Source of the DNA: Actinomadura barringtoniae
GTDB taxonomy: Bacteria; Actinomycetota; Actinomycetes; Streptosporangiales; Streptosporangiaceae
Assembly: GCF_017573505.1 (NCBI RefSeq)
Contig: NZ_JAGEOJ010000021.1
Location: forward strand, 62,001-126,000
Reading direction: 5' to 3'
DNA: 64,000 bases
Below, in pieces: positions 16,082-24,066 of the stretch (its first letter is position 1; every line of letters begins with the position of its first letter). The notes below the pieces were generated by a model. That model made no database searches. It worked only from the letters and a program-made list of their open reading frames with translations, and was not told the origin of the DNA. Both the position numbers and the translations under genes were made by a program.

Positions 16082-17265
16082 GCACGGGACCAGGACTGGG
16101 CTGGCCTGACCGCGCCAACGAATCCCCCGATGACGAGACGTCCGGCCTGGGCTGGCCCGGTCAGGGCGAGGAGCCCGAGGCCGGGGAACAGCCGCCCGAG
16201 GAGCCGTCCGGCGAGTCCGCTGAGTCCGGCGAGCCGGAGGGACCGGCGGGGGAGACCCCGTCCGGGCACGCTATGTGGGGAAACACAACGTCCGGGACCG
16301 CGGAGACCGTCGGCTACGTACCGACCAATGGCGGCACGAACCAGCCGTCGAGTCCGCGCAAGGGACCATCTCAGGGGGAGTCACAGCTCGTGCGCGAGGC
16401 GCTCAAGGACGCCAATGTTTCACAAGAAACAGTGGCGGTGATCAAGGCAAGCTCGGGCCGCAGAGAGCGGGAGTGGCCGAGGCCGGATCACTGCCGGGTC
16501 ATCACGATCGCGAACCAGAAGGGCGGCGTCGGCAAGACGACCAGCTCGGTCAACCTGGCGGCGTCGCTGGCGATGCACGGCGCTCAGGTGCTGGTCGTCG
16601 ACCTAGACCCGCAGGGGAACGCGTCCACGGCCCTCGGGGTCGAGCACCACGCGGAGATCCCGTCGATCTACGACGTGCTGATCGAGGACACCGCGCTGGC
16701 CGACATCGTCGTCCCGGCCGCCGACATCCCCAACCTCTTCTGCGCCCCGGCGACGCTGAACCTCGCCGGCGCGGAGATCGAACTGGTCTCCAAGGTCGCC
16801 CGGGAGTCGCGCCTGCGCCGCGCCCTGGACGCCTACGACACCGACAAGTTCGACTACGTACTGATCGACTGCCCGCCGTCCCTCGGGCTGCTCACCGTGA
16901 ACGCCCTCGTCGGGGGAGACGAGCTCCTCATCCCGATCCAGTGCGAGTACTACGCGCTGGAGGGCCTCGGACAGCTGATCCGCACGGTCGACCTGGTCAA
17001 GTCGCATCTGAACCCGCAGCTCGCCGTCTCCACCATCCTGCTGACGATGTACGACGCGCGCACCCGCCTGGCCGCCCAGGTCGCGGACGACGTGCGCAAC
17101 CACTTCGGCGAGGTGGTCCTCAACACCGTCATCCCGCGGAGCGTCCGCGTCTCCGAAGCGCCGAGCTACGGCCAGTCGGTCATGACGTACGACCCGGGTT
17201 CCAGCGGCGCCCTCGCCTACAGCGAGGCCGCCTCGGAGATCGCCCATCGCGGAGCAGCGCAGTGA
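16078..17265 (+). CDS. parA: ParA chromosome-partitioning ATPase
   Basis: 395 residues. Deviant Walker-type ATPase that, with ParB bound at parS, segregates chromosome origins. ATPase core begins about residue 140: CRVITIANQKGGVGKTTSSVNLAA, then VLVVDLDPQGNAST, YVLIDCPPSLGLLTVNAL and IPIQCEYYALEGLGQL. The first ~140 residues are an acidic, Pro/Gly/Glu-rich extension with two copies of GLGWP, longer than in minimal ParA proteins; a parS-like 14-mer lies within the DNA of this extension (16417-16430). parB follows after 25 bases. Confidence 0.95.
   Translation: MSTGPGLGWPDRANESPDDETSGLGWPGQGEEPEAGEQPPEEPSGESAESGEPEGPAGETPSGHAMWGNTTSGTAETVGYVPTNGGTNQPSSPRKGPSQGESQLVREALKDANVSQETVAVIKASSGRREREWPRPDHCRVITIANQKGGVGKTTSSVNLAASLAMHGAQVLVVDLDPQGNASTALGVEHHAEIPSIYDVLIEDTALADIVVPAADIPNLFCAPATLNLAGAEIELVSKVARESRLRRALDAYDTDKFDYVLIDCPPSLGLLTVNALVGGDELLIPIQCEYYALEGLGQLIRTVDLVKSHLNPQLAVSTILLTMYDARTRLAAQVADDVRNHFGEVVLNTVIPRSVRVSEAPSYGQSVMTYDPGSSGALAYSEAASEIAHRGAAQ
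16417..16430 (+). promoter_or_regulatory. parS: degenerate parS-like site inside parA
   Basis: GTTTCACAAGAAAC differs from parS consensus GTTTCACGTGAAAC at the two central bases. It lies within the region encoding the ParA extension. Confidence 0.4.
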
Positions 17266-17290
17266 TTTCGACCGCACCCGAGGGGGACGC

Positions 17291-18268
17291 GTGAGCCAGC
17301 AGCGACGAGGTCTGGGCAAGGGCCTCGGTGCCCTCATTCCCACCGCTCCGCCCCCGGGCACCCCGGGGACGACGGGGGAGCCCGGCCTCCCTGGCGGCCC
17401 CGGCGGCTCGGACGGCGCCGCGCTCACCGAAATGCAGCCCGTCGCGGGAGCGCACTTCGCCGAGCTGCCGCTGAAGTCCATCAGGCCCAACGCGCAGCAG
17501 CCGCGCAAGAACTTCGACGAGGCGGCGCTCGAGGAGCTCTCGGAGTCCATCGGCATCGTCGGGCTCCTCCAGCCCATCGTCGTCCGCAAGATCGACGACG
17601 CGGAGCACGACTACGAGCTCGTCATGGGAGAGCGCCGCTGGCGCGCCTCCCAGCACGCGGGCCTCGACGTCATCCCGGCGATCGTCCGCGACACCGGCGA
17701 CAACGACATGCTCCGGGACGCGCTCCTGGAGAACCTCCACCGCGAGCAGCTCAACCCGCTGGAAGAGGCAGCGGCCTACCAGCAGCTCCTGGAGGACTTC
17801 GGCGCGACCCACGAGCAGCTCGCCAGCCGCATCGGCCGGTCGCGCCCGCACATCACCAACACCCTGCGCCTGCTGAACCTGCCGCCCGCCGTCCAGCGCC
17901 GCGTCGCCGCCGGAGTCCTCTCCGCCGGCCACGCCCGGGCGCTCCTCTCCCTCGACAGCGTCGAGGCCCAGGAGAACCTGGCCGGCCGCATCGTCGCCGA
18001 GGGCCTCTCGGTCCGCGCCGTCGAAGAAATCATCGCCATGCGCGACGTCGACGACTCGCCCGAGGCACCGCGCCAGAAGCGCAAGAAGCCGGTCGCGCCC
18101 GCCCTCAAGCAGCTGGCCGACCGCCTCTCCGACCGCTACGAGACCAAGGTCCGCGTCGACCTGGGCCGCAGCAAGGGCAAGATCACCGTCGAGTTCGCCT
18201 CCCTGGAGGACCTCGACCGCATCATCAAGACCATGGCACCCGACGAAGAAGGCATCGGCGACGCCTGA
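17291..18268 (+). CDS. parB: ParB chromosome-partitioning protein
   Basis: 325 residues. CTP-dependent clamp that loads at parS and spreads. N-terminus has the ParA-contact motif RRGLGKGLGALIP, followed by a Pro/Gly linker; the ParB/Srx domain shows IRPNAQQPRKNFDEAALEELSESI and ELVMGERRWRAS; then ENLHREQLNPLEEAAAYQQLL and the helix-turn-helix LASRIGRSRPHITNTLRLLNLP; the dimerisation end is near ALKQLADRLSDRYETKVRV. GTG start with GAGGGGG upstream. A perfect hairpin follows the stop. Confidence 0.96.
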   Translation: MSQQRRGLGKGLGALIPTAPPPGTPGTTGEPGLPGGPGGSDGAALTEMQPVAGAHFAELPLKSIRPNAQQPRKNFDEAALEELSESIGIVGLLQPIVVRKIDDAEHDYELVMGERRWRASQHAGLDVIPAIVRDTGDNDMLRDALLENLHREQLNPLEEAAAYQQLLEDFGATHEQLASRIGRSRPHITNTLRLLNLPPAVQRRVAAGVLSAGHARALLSLDSVEAQENLAGRIVAEGLSVRAVEEIIAMRDVDDSPEAPRQKRKKPVAPALKQLADRLSDRYETKVRVDLGRSKGKITVEFASLEDLDRIIKTMAPDEEGIGDA

Positions 18269-18285
18269 CCCGTTCCGCCACCACC

Positions 18286-18313
18286 AACGCCCCGGGCTCC
18301 CACCCGGGGCGTT
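18286..18313 (+). terminator. hairpin after parB
   Basis: Perfect 11-bp stem AACGCCCCGGG / CCCGGGGCGTT with a 6-base loop, 17 bases after the parB stop. Confidence 0.85.
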
Positions 18314-18328
18314 CGCATTCCTGCCCGT

Positions 18329-18342
18329 GTTTCACATGAAAC
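18329..18342 (+). promoter_or_regulatory. parS: parS site downstream of parB
   Basis: GTTTCACATGAAAC has one mismatch to the 14-bp parS consensus GTTTCACGTGAAAC. It lies 60 bases after parB in non-coding DNA, about 11 kb from oriC, the expected place for a ParB loading site. Confidence 0.75.
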
Positions 18343-18775
18343 CAAGCCGGAGAATCCTTCTCCCAGCACCAACCGCAGCCACCAAGAACCCCTCGATGCG
18401 CCGCCAGCCCGTACGCGGTGCCCGCCTCGATCAAGATGCCCGCGCGGACTCAGCACCGATACGGGCCACGCCCGCCTCAGGGCCGATCAGGGCGCCGGTC
18501 ACCCTCAAACCAATGACCCGCTGGACGCGCCCAGCCTCGACCACGGCGGTCACCGCGCGCCTGGGCAATGCCCGCGAGGCCGCCCCGCACGTTCCGCGTA
18601 GGTAGCGGCGTGCCCTCACGACCAATCACCGTTGCGCCGGGTGTGGGCGGAGCCGTCCAGCGCGCCGACCGTGACCGTCAGCCCGGAGTCCGCGCATTAG
18701 ACAGCCCACCACCAGGTTAGGCCGCACCGTTAGCTGGTGCTCGGACGGATAGGACAGGAACCCGTCATGGAACGT

Positions 18776-18829
18776 CGCCAGCGCCGGATGGCAGCAGGCA
18801 GGCATCAATCGGAGCCGGTCCTCGGGCAA
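18776..18829 (-). pseudogene. possible remnant of an ECF sigma factor gene
   Basis: A minus-strand frame reads LPEDRLRLMPACCHPALA here. This closely resembles the hallmark (I/F)PDDRLRLIFTCCHPALA segment of large ECF41/42-type sigma factors. The residues before and after do not continue the family (no ALTLR... helix follows, no sigma-2 or sigma-4 region is visible), so I read it as a decayed fragment. The match is short, so chance similarity is possible. Confidence 0.3.
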
Positions 18830-18839
18830 CCCGTTCGGC

Positions 18840-18930
18840 CCTTCTGGTCCCCGTGGCCGCCTGCCAATGGCAGCCAACTGACCAACCCATCCTTCTGGTC
18901 CCGTGGCCGCCCGCCAGTGCGCCGCCAACT
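18840..18930. repeat. imperfect ~50-bp tandem duplication
   Basis: 18840-18879 and 18891-18930 share CCTTCTGGTCC(C)CGTGGCCGCC followed by similar GCCA...GCCAACT ends. It lies in the gene-poor stretch after parB. Confidence 0.6.
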
Positions 18931-20232
18931 ACCAACTCAGCGCTGCCGGATGCGGCGTCGCCGGGGTGGCCACCACGTGGGCCGCGCCCGACCCCACCAC
19001 CTCGATCACCGGCTAAGGCGACCGGCCGACCCCGAGCTGGCGCCGCGGTGCTGCCGCAGAATCGGAAGGAGGAGGGGCCGGCGATCCGGGAACGCAGGCG
19101 CCGCAGCGGATTCCCTAGGGGCGTCTCAGGTCTCGCAGACAGCACGTGCTGCCGTTCGGACGACAGGAAGGTCATGTGCGCACCCCTCCGAGGCAAGGTG
19201 CGGGGCCGCTCTGCCGGAGCCATATGGACCGGCGGCGGGCTTCCCCTGCGAGTGGGAAGCCGGGACCGGCGGCCCCACGGCGCAGTCGCTCAAGCCGGAG
19301 CTATGTGCGGGTGGCTCCGCCAGGTGTGAGGACGGCTATGACGCGCTGGGAGTCTGCCTCTAGTGCCTGCGGTGCCTCAGAACGGGGCGCCCAAGCCGCC
19401 TGTTCGGCGTTCCTGCGCTGACACGCGGCGGGTGCGGTCGTCGTGCTGGGCGCGGCAAGCCACAGAAGGAGCCGTGGGGCAATCGGCTGGGAAGGCCAGC
19501 GCCCCACGTACGGCCTCGGGCCGGTGCACGGTGCGCGGTGCCCAAGCCGCCTGATGCGCTGGGTCCTGGCTGGCGCATACGTGAAGGCGCCTCGTCAGAA
19601 CGTGGGGTGAGTCGGGTGGCGGCAAGGAGCGCGCGCCACTACACCAGAGTGGTTCGCAGATAGCACCTCAGCGTCAGTGCCCATCGTCGCTGGTTTCGCC
19701 GTGCCCATCTCCGATGGCGACAAGGCACTGTCGTACCCCTTCCGCGGACTGCTGGCTAGACACCGCTGGGTCGGCGTTGGGACTCCGCGGTCACTGTGCT
19801 GATCTCTGGGTGACACCGCATCGATCGTTCCCTCCTCTCAGAGGCTGCTGGCTTCCCAACGGGCGTGCTCGGCGCCCATTGTTCTCCCGGGCCGGCAGCG
19901 AAAACGGGAGAGGGGGCCGTGCACCGAGGCTCCACTAGCCAGTCCGAACGGAGACGCATGCTGGGGGAGACGCGGACCATCGCGCATCCGTCGGCGCTTA
20001 CCCGGTCCCACCACGGCAGCCTTCGGTCGGGAGGCATGTGCTCCGGGGCGTCAGCCAATTAGAGCCGAGGCACGTCCAACGGGCCGGTCTCCTCGCCAAT
20101 CTGCGTACGTCCGCCGGAGCGGCCGGACCTTAGTCGCCGGCCGCCACCGGGGCCGCGCATGCGGGAGCTACCTTCCCGGCGGGCGGCGTGAACGGCTGAT
20201 CTGGAGGTCGCTCGTGCGTGGAGCGGGGCGAT

Positions 20233-20246
20233 GTTTCACGGGAAAC
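20233..20246 (+). promoter_or_regulatory. parS: parS-like site next to ddl
   Basis: GTTTCACGGGAAAC has one mismatch to GTTTCACGTGAAAC. It lies in non-coding DNA 14 bases beyond the ddl stop. Confidence 0.65.
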
Positions 20247-20259
20247 CGGCGCGGGGGAG

Positions 20260-21201
20260 CTAGGCGAGGCGGCGGAGGATGAGGTCTCGGCAGACGGCGC
20301 CTAGCTCTAGACCGGCCACTGAGACGGCTCGGGGGAGGAGGCTCGTCTCTGTCATTCCGGGCGCGACGTTGACTTCCAGGAACTGGACCTCTCCGGCGGC
20401 GTCGACGATGAGGTCGGTTCGGGAGATGTCGCGGAGGCCAAGTGCGCGGTGTGCGGTGACGGCGGTCTCGGCGACGCGGGCGGCCGCTTCGGGGGAGAGT
20501 CGGGCTGGCGTGACGAACTCGGTGTCGCCGGCGTCGTAGCGGGCGGTGTAGTCGTACAGGCCACCGGGAGCCAGGATCTCGACGGGCGGGAGCGCGACGG
20601 GGCCGCCCTCGCGGTCGATGACACTCACGGCCACTTCGGTGCCTTCGACGTACCGCTCAACGAGAGCGGCGTCCCCGTAGGCGAAGCAGCCGACCATGGC
20701 GGCCGAGAGTTCGGCGGCCTCACGTACGACGGAAGCGCCCAGAGCGGAACCACCGCGGGTGGGCTTCACCGAGAGCGGTAGACCCAGGCGGTCGATGATC
20801 CGAGCGAGGACGGAGGCGGCGCCGAGGTCGTGGAAGATTTCCTTGGGGAGCGCCACGGAGGCGGGCGTGGAGATTCCGGCGCGGCGGACAACGGCCTTGG
20901 CGCTCGGCTTGTCCCAGGCGACTCGGCAAGCGTCCGGGCGGGCGCCAACGTAGGGGACTTGAAGAAGCTCGAGCACGTCTCGGATCGAACCGTCCTCGCC
21001 GGCGGCGCCGTGCAGGACGGGGAAGACGGCGTCTGGGGGATCGCTCGCCAGGGAGTCCAGGAGAGTGGCGTCTGCGTCCCGGAGTTCCACGGGGATGTCG
21101 AGGGACCGGAGGGCTTCGGCGACGCGGCGGCCTGAGCGTAGTGAGACCTCCCGCTCGTAGGAGAGGCCTCCAGCTAGGACGATCACGTGCCCGAGTTCCA
21201 A
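20260..21201 (-). CDS. ddl: D-alanine--D-alanine ligase family protein (ATP-grasp)
   Basis: 313 residues. Joins two D-Ala for the peptidoglycan stem. N-terminal VIVLAGGLSYEREVSLRSGRRV, VFPVLHGAAGEDGSIRDVLELLQVPYVG, ATP-binding SVKPTRGGSALGASVV, VERYVEGTEVAVSVI and the C-terminal metal loop RTDLIVDAAGEVQFLEVNVAPGMTETSLLP are all family features. Slightly shorter than typical Ddl (320-370). Start is uncertain: TTG at 21201 or the GTG at 21186, neither with a strong site. Stands alone; a parS-like site follows it. Confidence 0.88.
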   Translation of the reverse strand: MELGHVIVLAGGLSYEREVSLRSGRRVAEALRSLDIPVELRDADATLLDSLASDPPDAVFPVLHGAAGEDGSIRDVLELLQVPYVGARPDACRVAWDKPSAKAVVRRAGISTPASVALPKEIFHDLGAASVLARIIDRLGLPLSVKPTRGGSALGASVVREAAELSAAMVGCFAYGDAALVERYVEGTEVAVSVIDREGGPVALPPVEILAPGGLYDYTARYDAGDTEFVTPARLSPEAAARVAETAVTAHRALGLRDISRTDLIVDAAGEVQFLEVNVAPGMTETSLLPRAVSVAGLELGAVCRDLILRRLA

Positions 21202-21618
21202 TCCAGTGCCCTTTCAGACGTCGGCTCCGTAGAGACGAAAGTGCTTTCGGTCGACCCTGCGCCGGGTGTGGTGGCGCTACCGACAGCATGGTGGAGTTTG
21301 TGTCGCACAAGGAAATCAGAGTGGAGGGAGTGCGTGTCTCAGGCGGCCGGAGGCCGGTCGATGGCGCCTACGGGTGACGGTTGGTGGTAGCTAGGAGCAC
21401 GTCGGTTCGCTGTTCGTCGGGGCGAGAGATTGTGAGGCGTGCGGACGGCTCCGGCTGCTGATTCTGACGCGCTGACATGTCCGCCAGCGGCCTCGCGGAC
21501 GCGTGGACGCGAAGTTGATCAGCAGGGCTTTTTCGGCAGCGGCTGAGGTTGGCCCCTCGGACGGCGGTTGATGTTCCTTTGGCTTGTCTGGCGTTGAGAT
21601 CGCGGGGCTCTCCAAACG
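21202..21618. other. intergenic, nothing recognised
   Basis: Around 420 bases upstream of ddl containing no supported gene. Presumably carries the ddl promoter; I could not place one with confidence. Confidence 0.5.
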
Positions 21619-21660
21619 CAGAAGCGCCCCCCGGGCCTCACGGGCCGAGGGGCGCTTCTG
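21619..21660 (-). terminator. hairpin after the aminotransferase gene
   Basis: Perfect arms CAGAAGCGCCCC and GGGGCGCTTCTG enclose an inner GGGCC/GGGCC-type region; located 9 bases beyond the minus-strand stop at 21670. Confidence 0.8.
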
Positions 21661-21669
21661 GTGGATGGA

Positions 21670-22962
21670 TCAGACGGTGTCGGGGCCGGGGGTGTCGACG
21701 CCTAGGGTCGGGTAGCCGCCCGTACCGCCGAACGTGTCGCGCAGCTGGAGCTCGGCCTCGATGACGCCGGCGAGGCGGCGGACGCCCTCGCGGATGCGGT
21801 GCGGCTCCGGGTAGCAGTACGAGATTCGCATGTGGCGGTGGCCGGTTCCGTCGGCGTAGAAGCCGGTGCCCGGGACGTACGCCACGCGCTGGGCGATGGC
21901 GCGGGGAGCCATCGCCTTGGAGTCCAGCCCCTCAGGGAGCGTCAGCCAGACGAAGAAGCCACCGGCCGGGTTCGTCCACGTGCATCCCTCGGGCATGAGG
22001 GCGGCGAGAGACTCGAGCATCGCGTCGCGGCGTTCGCGGTAGAGCTCGCAGAAGCCCTTGATCTGCTCACGCCACGGCTGCGTCGTCAGGTACTCGCGTA
22101 CGGCCAGCTGCGTGAAGCTCGACTGGCACAGCACTGCGGACTCGGCGGCGAGCACGAGCTTGGCGCGTACGGCGTGGGGTGCCAGGGCCCAGCCGACGCG
22201 GAGGCCCGAGGCGATGGTCTTGGAGAACGAGCCGAGATAGATGACGCGGTCGGCATCGTCGGCTCGGAGGGCCCGCATGGGCTCGCCGTCGAAGCCAAGG
22301 AGGCCGTACGGGTTGTCCTCGATGATGAGGACGTCGTATCGCGCGCAGATCTCGAGGATCTGGGCGCGGCGGGCCTGGGTGAGCGTGACGCCTGCCGGGT
22401 TCTGGAACGTGGGGACCGTGTAGAGGAACTTGACGCGGCGGCCCTCGCGCTGGAGGCGTTCGAGCGTCTCGCTGAGCGCGGAGGGGATGAGCCCGCCCTC
22501 GTCCAGCGGCACGTGCACCACGTCGGCCTGGTACGAGGCGAACGTGCCGAGCGCGCCGACGTAGGAGGGGGCCTCGGCGAGCACGACGTCGCCCGGGTCC
22601 ACGAAGATTCGCGTGATGAGGTCGAGCGCCTGCTGCGCGCCGACGGTCACGATCACGTCGTCCGCGGAGGCCTGGATGCCCTCGAGGGACATCACCTCGC
22701 AGATCTTCTCGCGGAGGACGGGGTCGCCCTGCGCCGATCCGTACTGCAGGACCTCGGCGCCGTTGCGCGCGATCAGGTCCCCGGTCATCTGCCCGACGGC
22801 GTCCAGGGGGAGCGCGGAGACGTACGGCATGCCTCCCGCGAGGGATACGACCTCGGGGCGGGCAGCAACGGCGAACAGAGCCCGGATCTCCGAAGCCACC
22901 ATGCCGGCGGCACGCGCGGCGTAGCGATCGGTGTAGGCATCTGTACGCGTGTGCTGTTCCAC
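21670..22962 (-). CDS. PLP-dependent aminotransferase, class I/II (LysN/ARO8-like)
   Basis: 430 residues from the GTG at 22962, supported by GGAGG seven bases upstream; the frame continues upstream without a site. Fold type I transaminase of the 2-aminoadipate/aromatic group: VVSLAGGMPYVSALPLDAV, QYGSAQGDPVLREKICEVM, TVGAQQALDLITRIFVDPGDVVLAEAPSYVGAL, FQNPAGVTL, IIEDNPYGLL and the PLP lysine in YLGSFSKTIASGLRVGW; C-terminal HMRISYCYPEPHRIREGV. Substrate cannot be assigned. Divergent from the GNAT gene at 23227, with a 264-bp shared upstream region; ends at a strong hairpin. Confidence 0.88.
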   Translation of the reverse strand: MEQHTRTDAYTDRYAARAAGMVASEIRALFAVAARPEVVSLAGGMPYVSALPLDAVGQMTGDLIARNGAEVLQYGSAQGDPVLREKICEVMSLEGIQASADDVIVTVGAQQALDLITRIFVDPGDVVLAEAPSYVGALGTFASYQADVVHVPLDEGGLIPSALSETLERLQREGRRVKFLYTVPTFQNPAGVTLTQARRAQILEICARYDVLIIEDNPYGLLGFDGEPMRALRADDADRVIYLGSFSKTIASGLRVGWALAPHAVRAKLVLAAESAVLCQSSFTQLAVREYLTTQPWREQIKGFCELYRERRDAMLESLAALMPEGCTWTNPAGGFFVWLTLPEGLDSKAMAPRAIAQRVAYVPGTGFYADGTGHRHMRISYCYPEPHRIREGVRRLAGVIEAELQLRDTFGGTGGYPTLGVDTPGPDTV

Positions 22963-23226
22963 GTGGCCACCTCCGAGGGTGCTTTTGGGTTCCTTGCAAA
23001 CTACGGCATCGCCGTCGCCCGGTACGGGGGAGCCCCTCCGCGGCGCCTTCGCCGGGACGGGGCCCTCTGTCGGATACGATGCCCGAGGATCCCGGCTTGT
23101 TGCCGGGAATTTCCTAGAAGTGGCGCTCCGCACGACTGACCCCGAAGCCAGTACACGCTCGTTCCCAGGTCCTCGACCGCGCCACCCGAAGACCCTCCGG
23201 GCGAGTCAACAGGGGGTGCCGATCCG

Positions 23227-23844
23227 GTGTCGCGTCGTCTCGTCAACATCACGCTGGACAACCTCGACGATCTGCCGCGCCGGTGCCGTCAGTGCGTTTT
23301 CTGGGAACTGGACCCGGTGACGCGCGACCGCGCCATTGAGAGCGGCGACCCGGGGCTGGAGAAGGAAGCCTGGATCTCCTCGACGCTGCTGGAGTGGGGG
23401 AGCTGCGGCAAGATCGTCTACGTCGACAACGTGCCGGCCGGGTTCGTGCTCTTCGCGCCGCCGCTGTACGTGCCGCGCTCGGTGGCGTTCCCCACGAGCC
23501 CCGTGAGCGCCGACGCCGTGCTGCTGATGACCGGGCACATCCTGCCGGAGTTCGCGGGCGGTGGACTCGGGCGGATGCTCGTCCAGGGCGTTGCCAAGGA
23601 CCTCACCCGCAGGGCGGTCAAGGCGATCGAGGCGTTCGGCGATCTGAAGGGCGAGGAGAGCGGCTGCATGGTCCCCGCCGACTACCTCCTGTCGGTCGGT
23701 TTCAAGACCATCCGCCCGCACCACCGCTACCCGCGCCTCCGCCTTGAACTCAAGTCGGCCCTCTCCTGGCGTGAGGACGTCGAGGTGGCCCTGGAACGTC
23801 TCCTCGGCTCCATGACCCCAGAGGGCGCCCTCCGCCCCGTCTAA
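23227..23844 (+). CDS. GNAT-family N-acetyltransferase
   Basis: 205 residues, GTG start at 23227 with AGGGGG upstream. N-terminus NITLDNLDDLPRRCRQCVFWELDP, mid region SCGKIVYVDNVPAGFVLFAPP, LLMTGHILPEFAGGGLGRMLVQGVAKDL (acetyl-CoA loop, here GGGLGR) and the C-terminal GFKTIRPHHRYPRLRLEL. This is a conserved actinomycete GNAT found close to parB; its substrate is unknown. The CRQCVFWE motif near the start is shared by such proteins. Divergently transcribed from the aminotransferase. Confidence 0.82.
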   Translation: MSRRLVNITLDNLDDLPRRCRQCVFWELDPVTRDRAIESGDPGLEKEAWISSTLLEWGSCGKIVYVDNVPAGFVLFAPPLYVPRSVAFPTSPVSADAVLLMTGHILPEFAGGGLGRMLVQGVAKDLTRRAVKAIEAFGDLKGEESGCMVPADYLLSVGFKTIRPHHRYPRLRLELKSALSWREDVEVALERLLGSMTPEGALRPV

Positions 23845-24066
23845 GAGCCCCTCAGGCCCCTAAAGCCACCCAACCCGTTCCCACCCCTCCCCAAGCGCAA
23901 TAGCGGGCGCCCCCAGCCGCCCCGCGCGGTGCGCCGGCGGCGGGGCGAGATCAGTCGCCTCGGGCGGCCTTGATCGGTCACGGGGAGTGTGAGCTTCTTC
24001 GCGTTGCGGTGAGCGGCCGCGGCTTAGCCTCGATGCAGGCACGCCACCCGCACTCCGGAGTCGCCC

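Larger units (their letters stand above)
18344..20232. other. gene-poor, apparently decayed region
   Basis: About 1.9 kb between parS and the ddl gene with only fragmentary open frames on both strands and no ribosome sites. I see one short ECF sigma-like peptide (18776-18829), the ~50-bp duplication at 18840-18930, and repeated words such as GCCCAAGCCGCCTG near 19390 and 19540. No intact gene can be supported. The base pattern lacks the strong third-position GC periodicity of the flanking genes as far as I can judge by eye. Confidence 0.55.

Noticed and set aside
18737..20058. Several small open frames on both strands after parB
   Set aside because: No ribosome sites, no motifs, mutually overlapping; kept only as a note on the decayed region.
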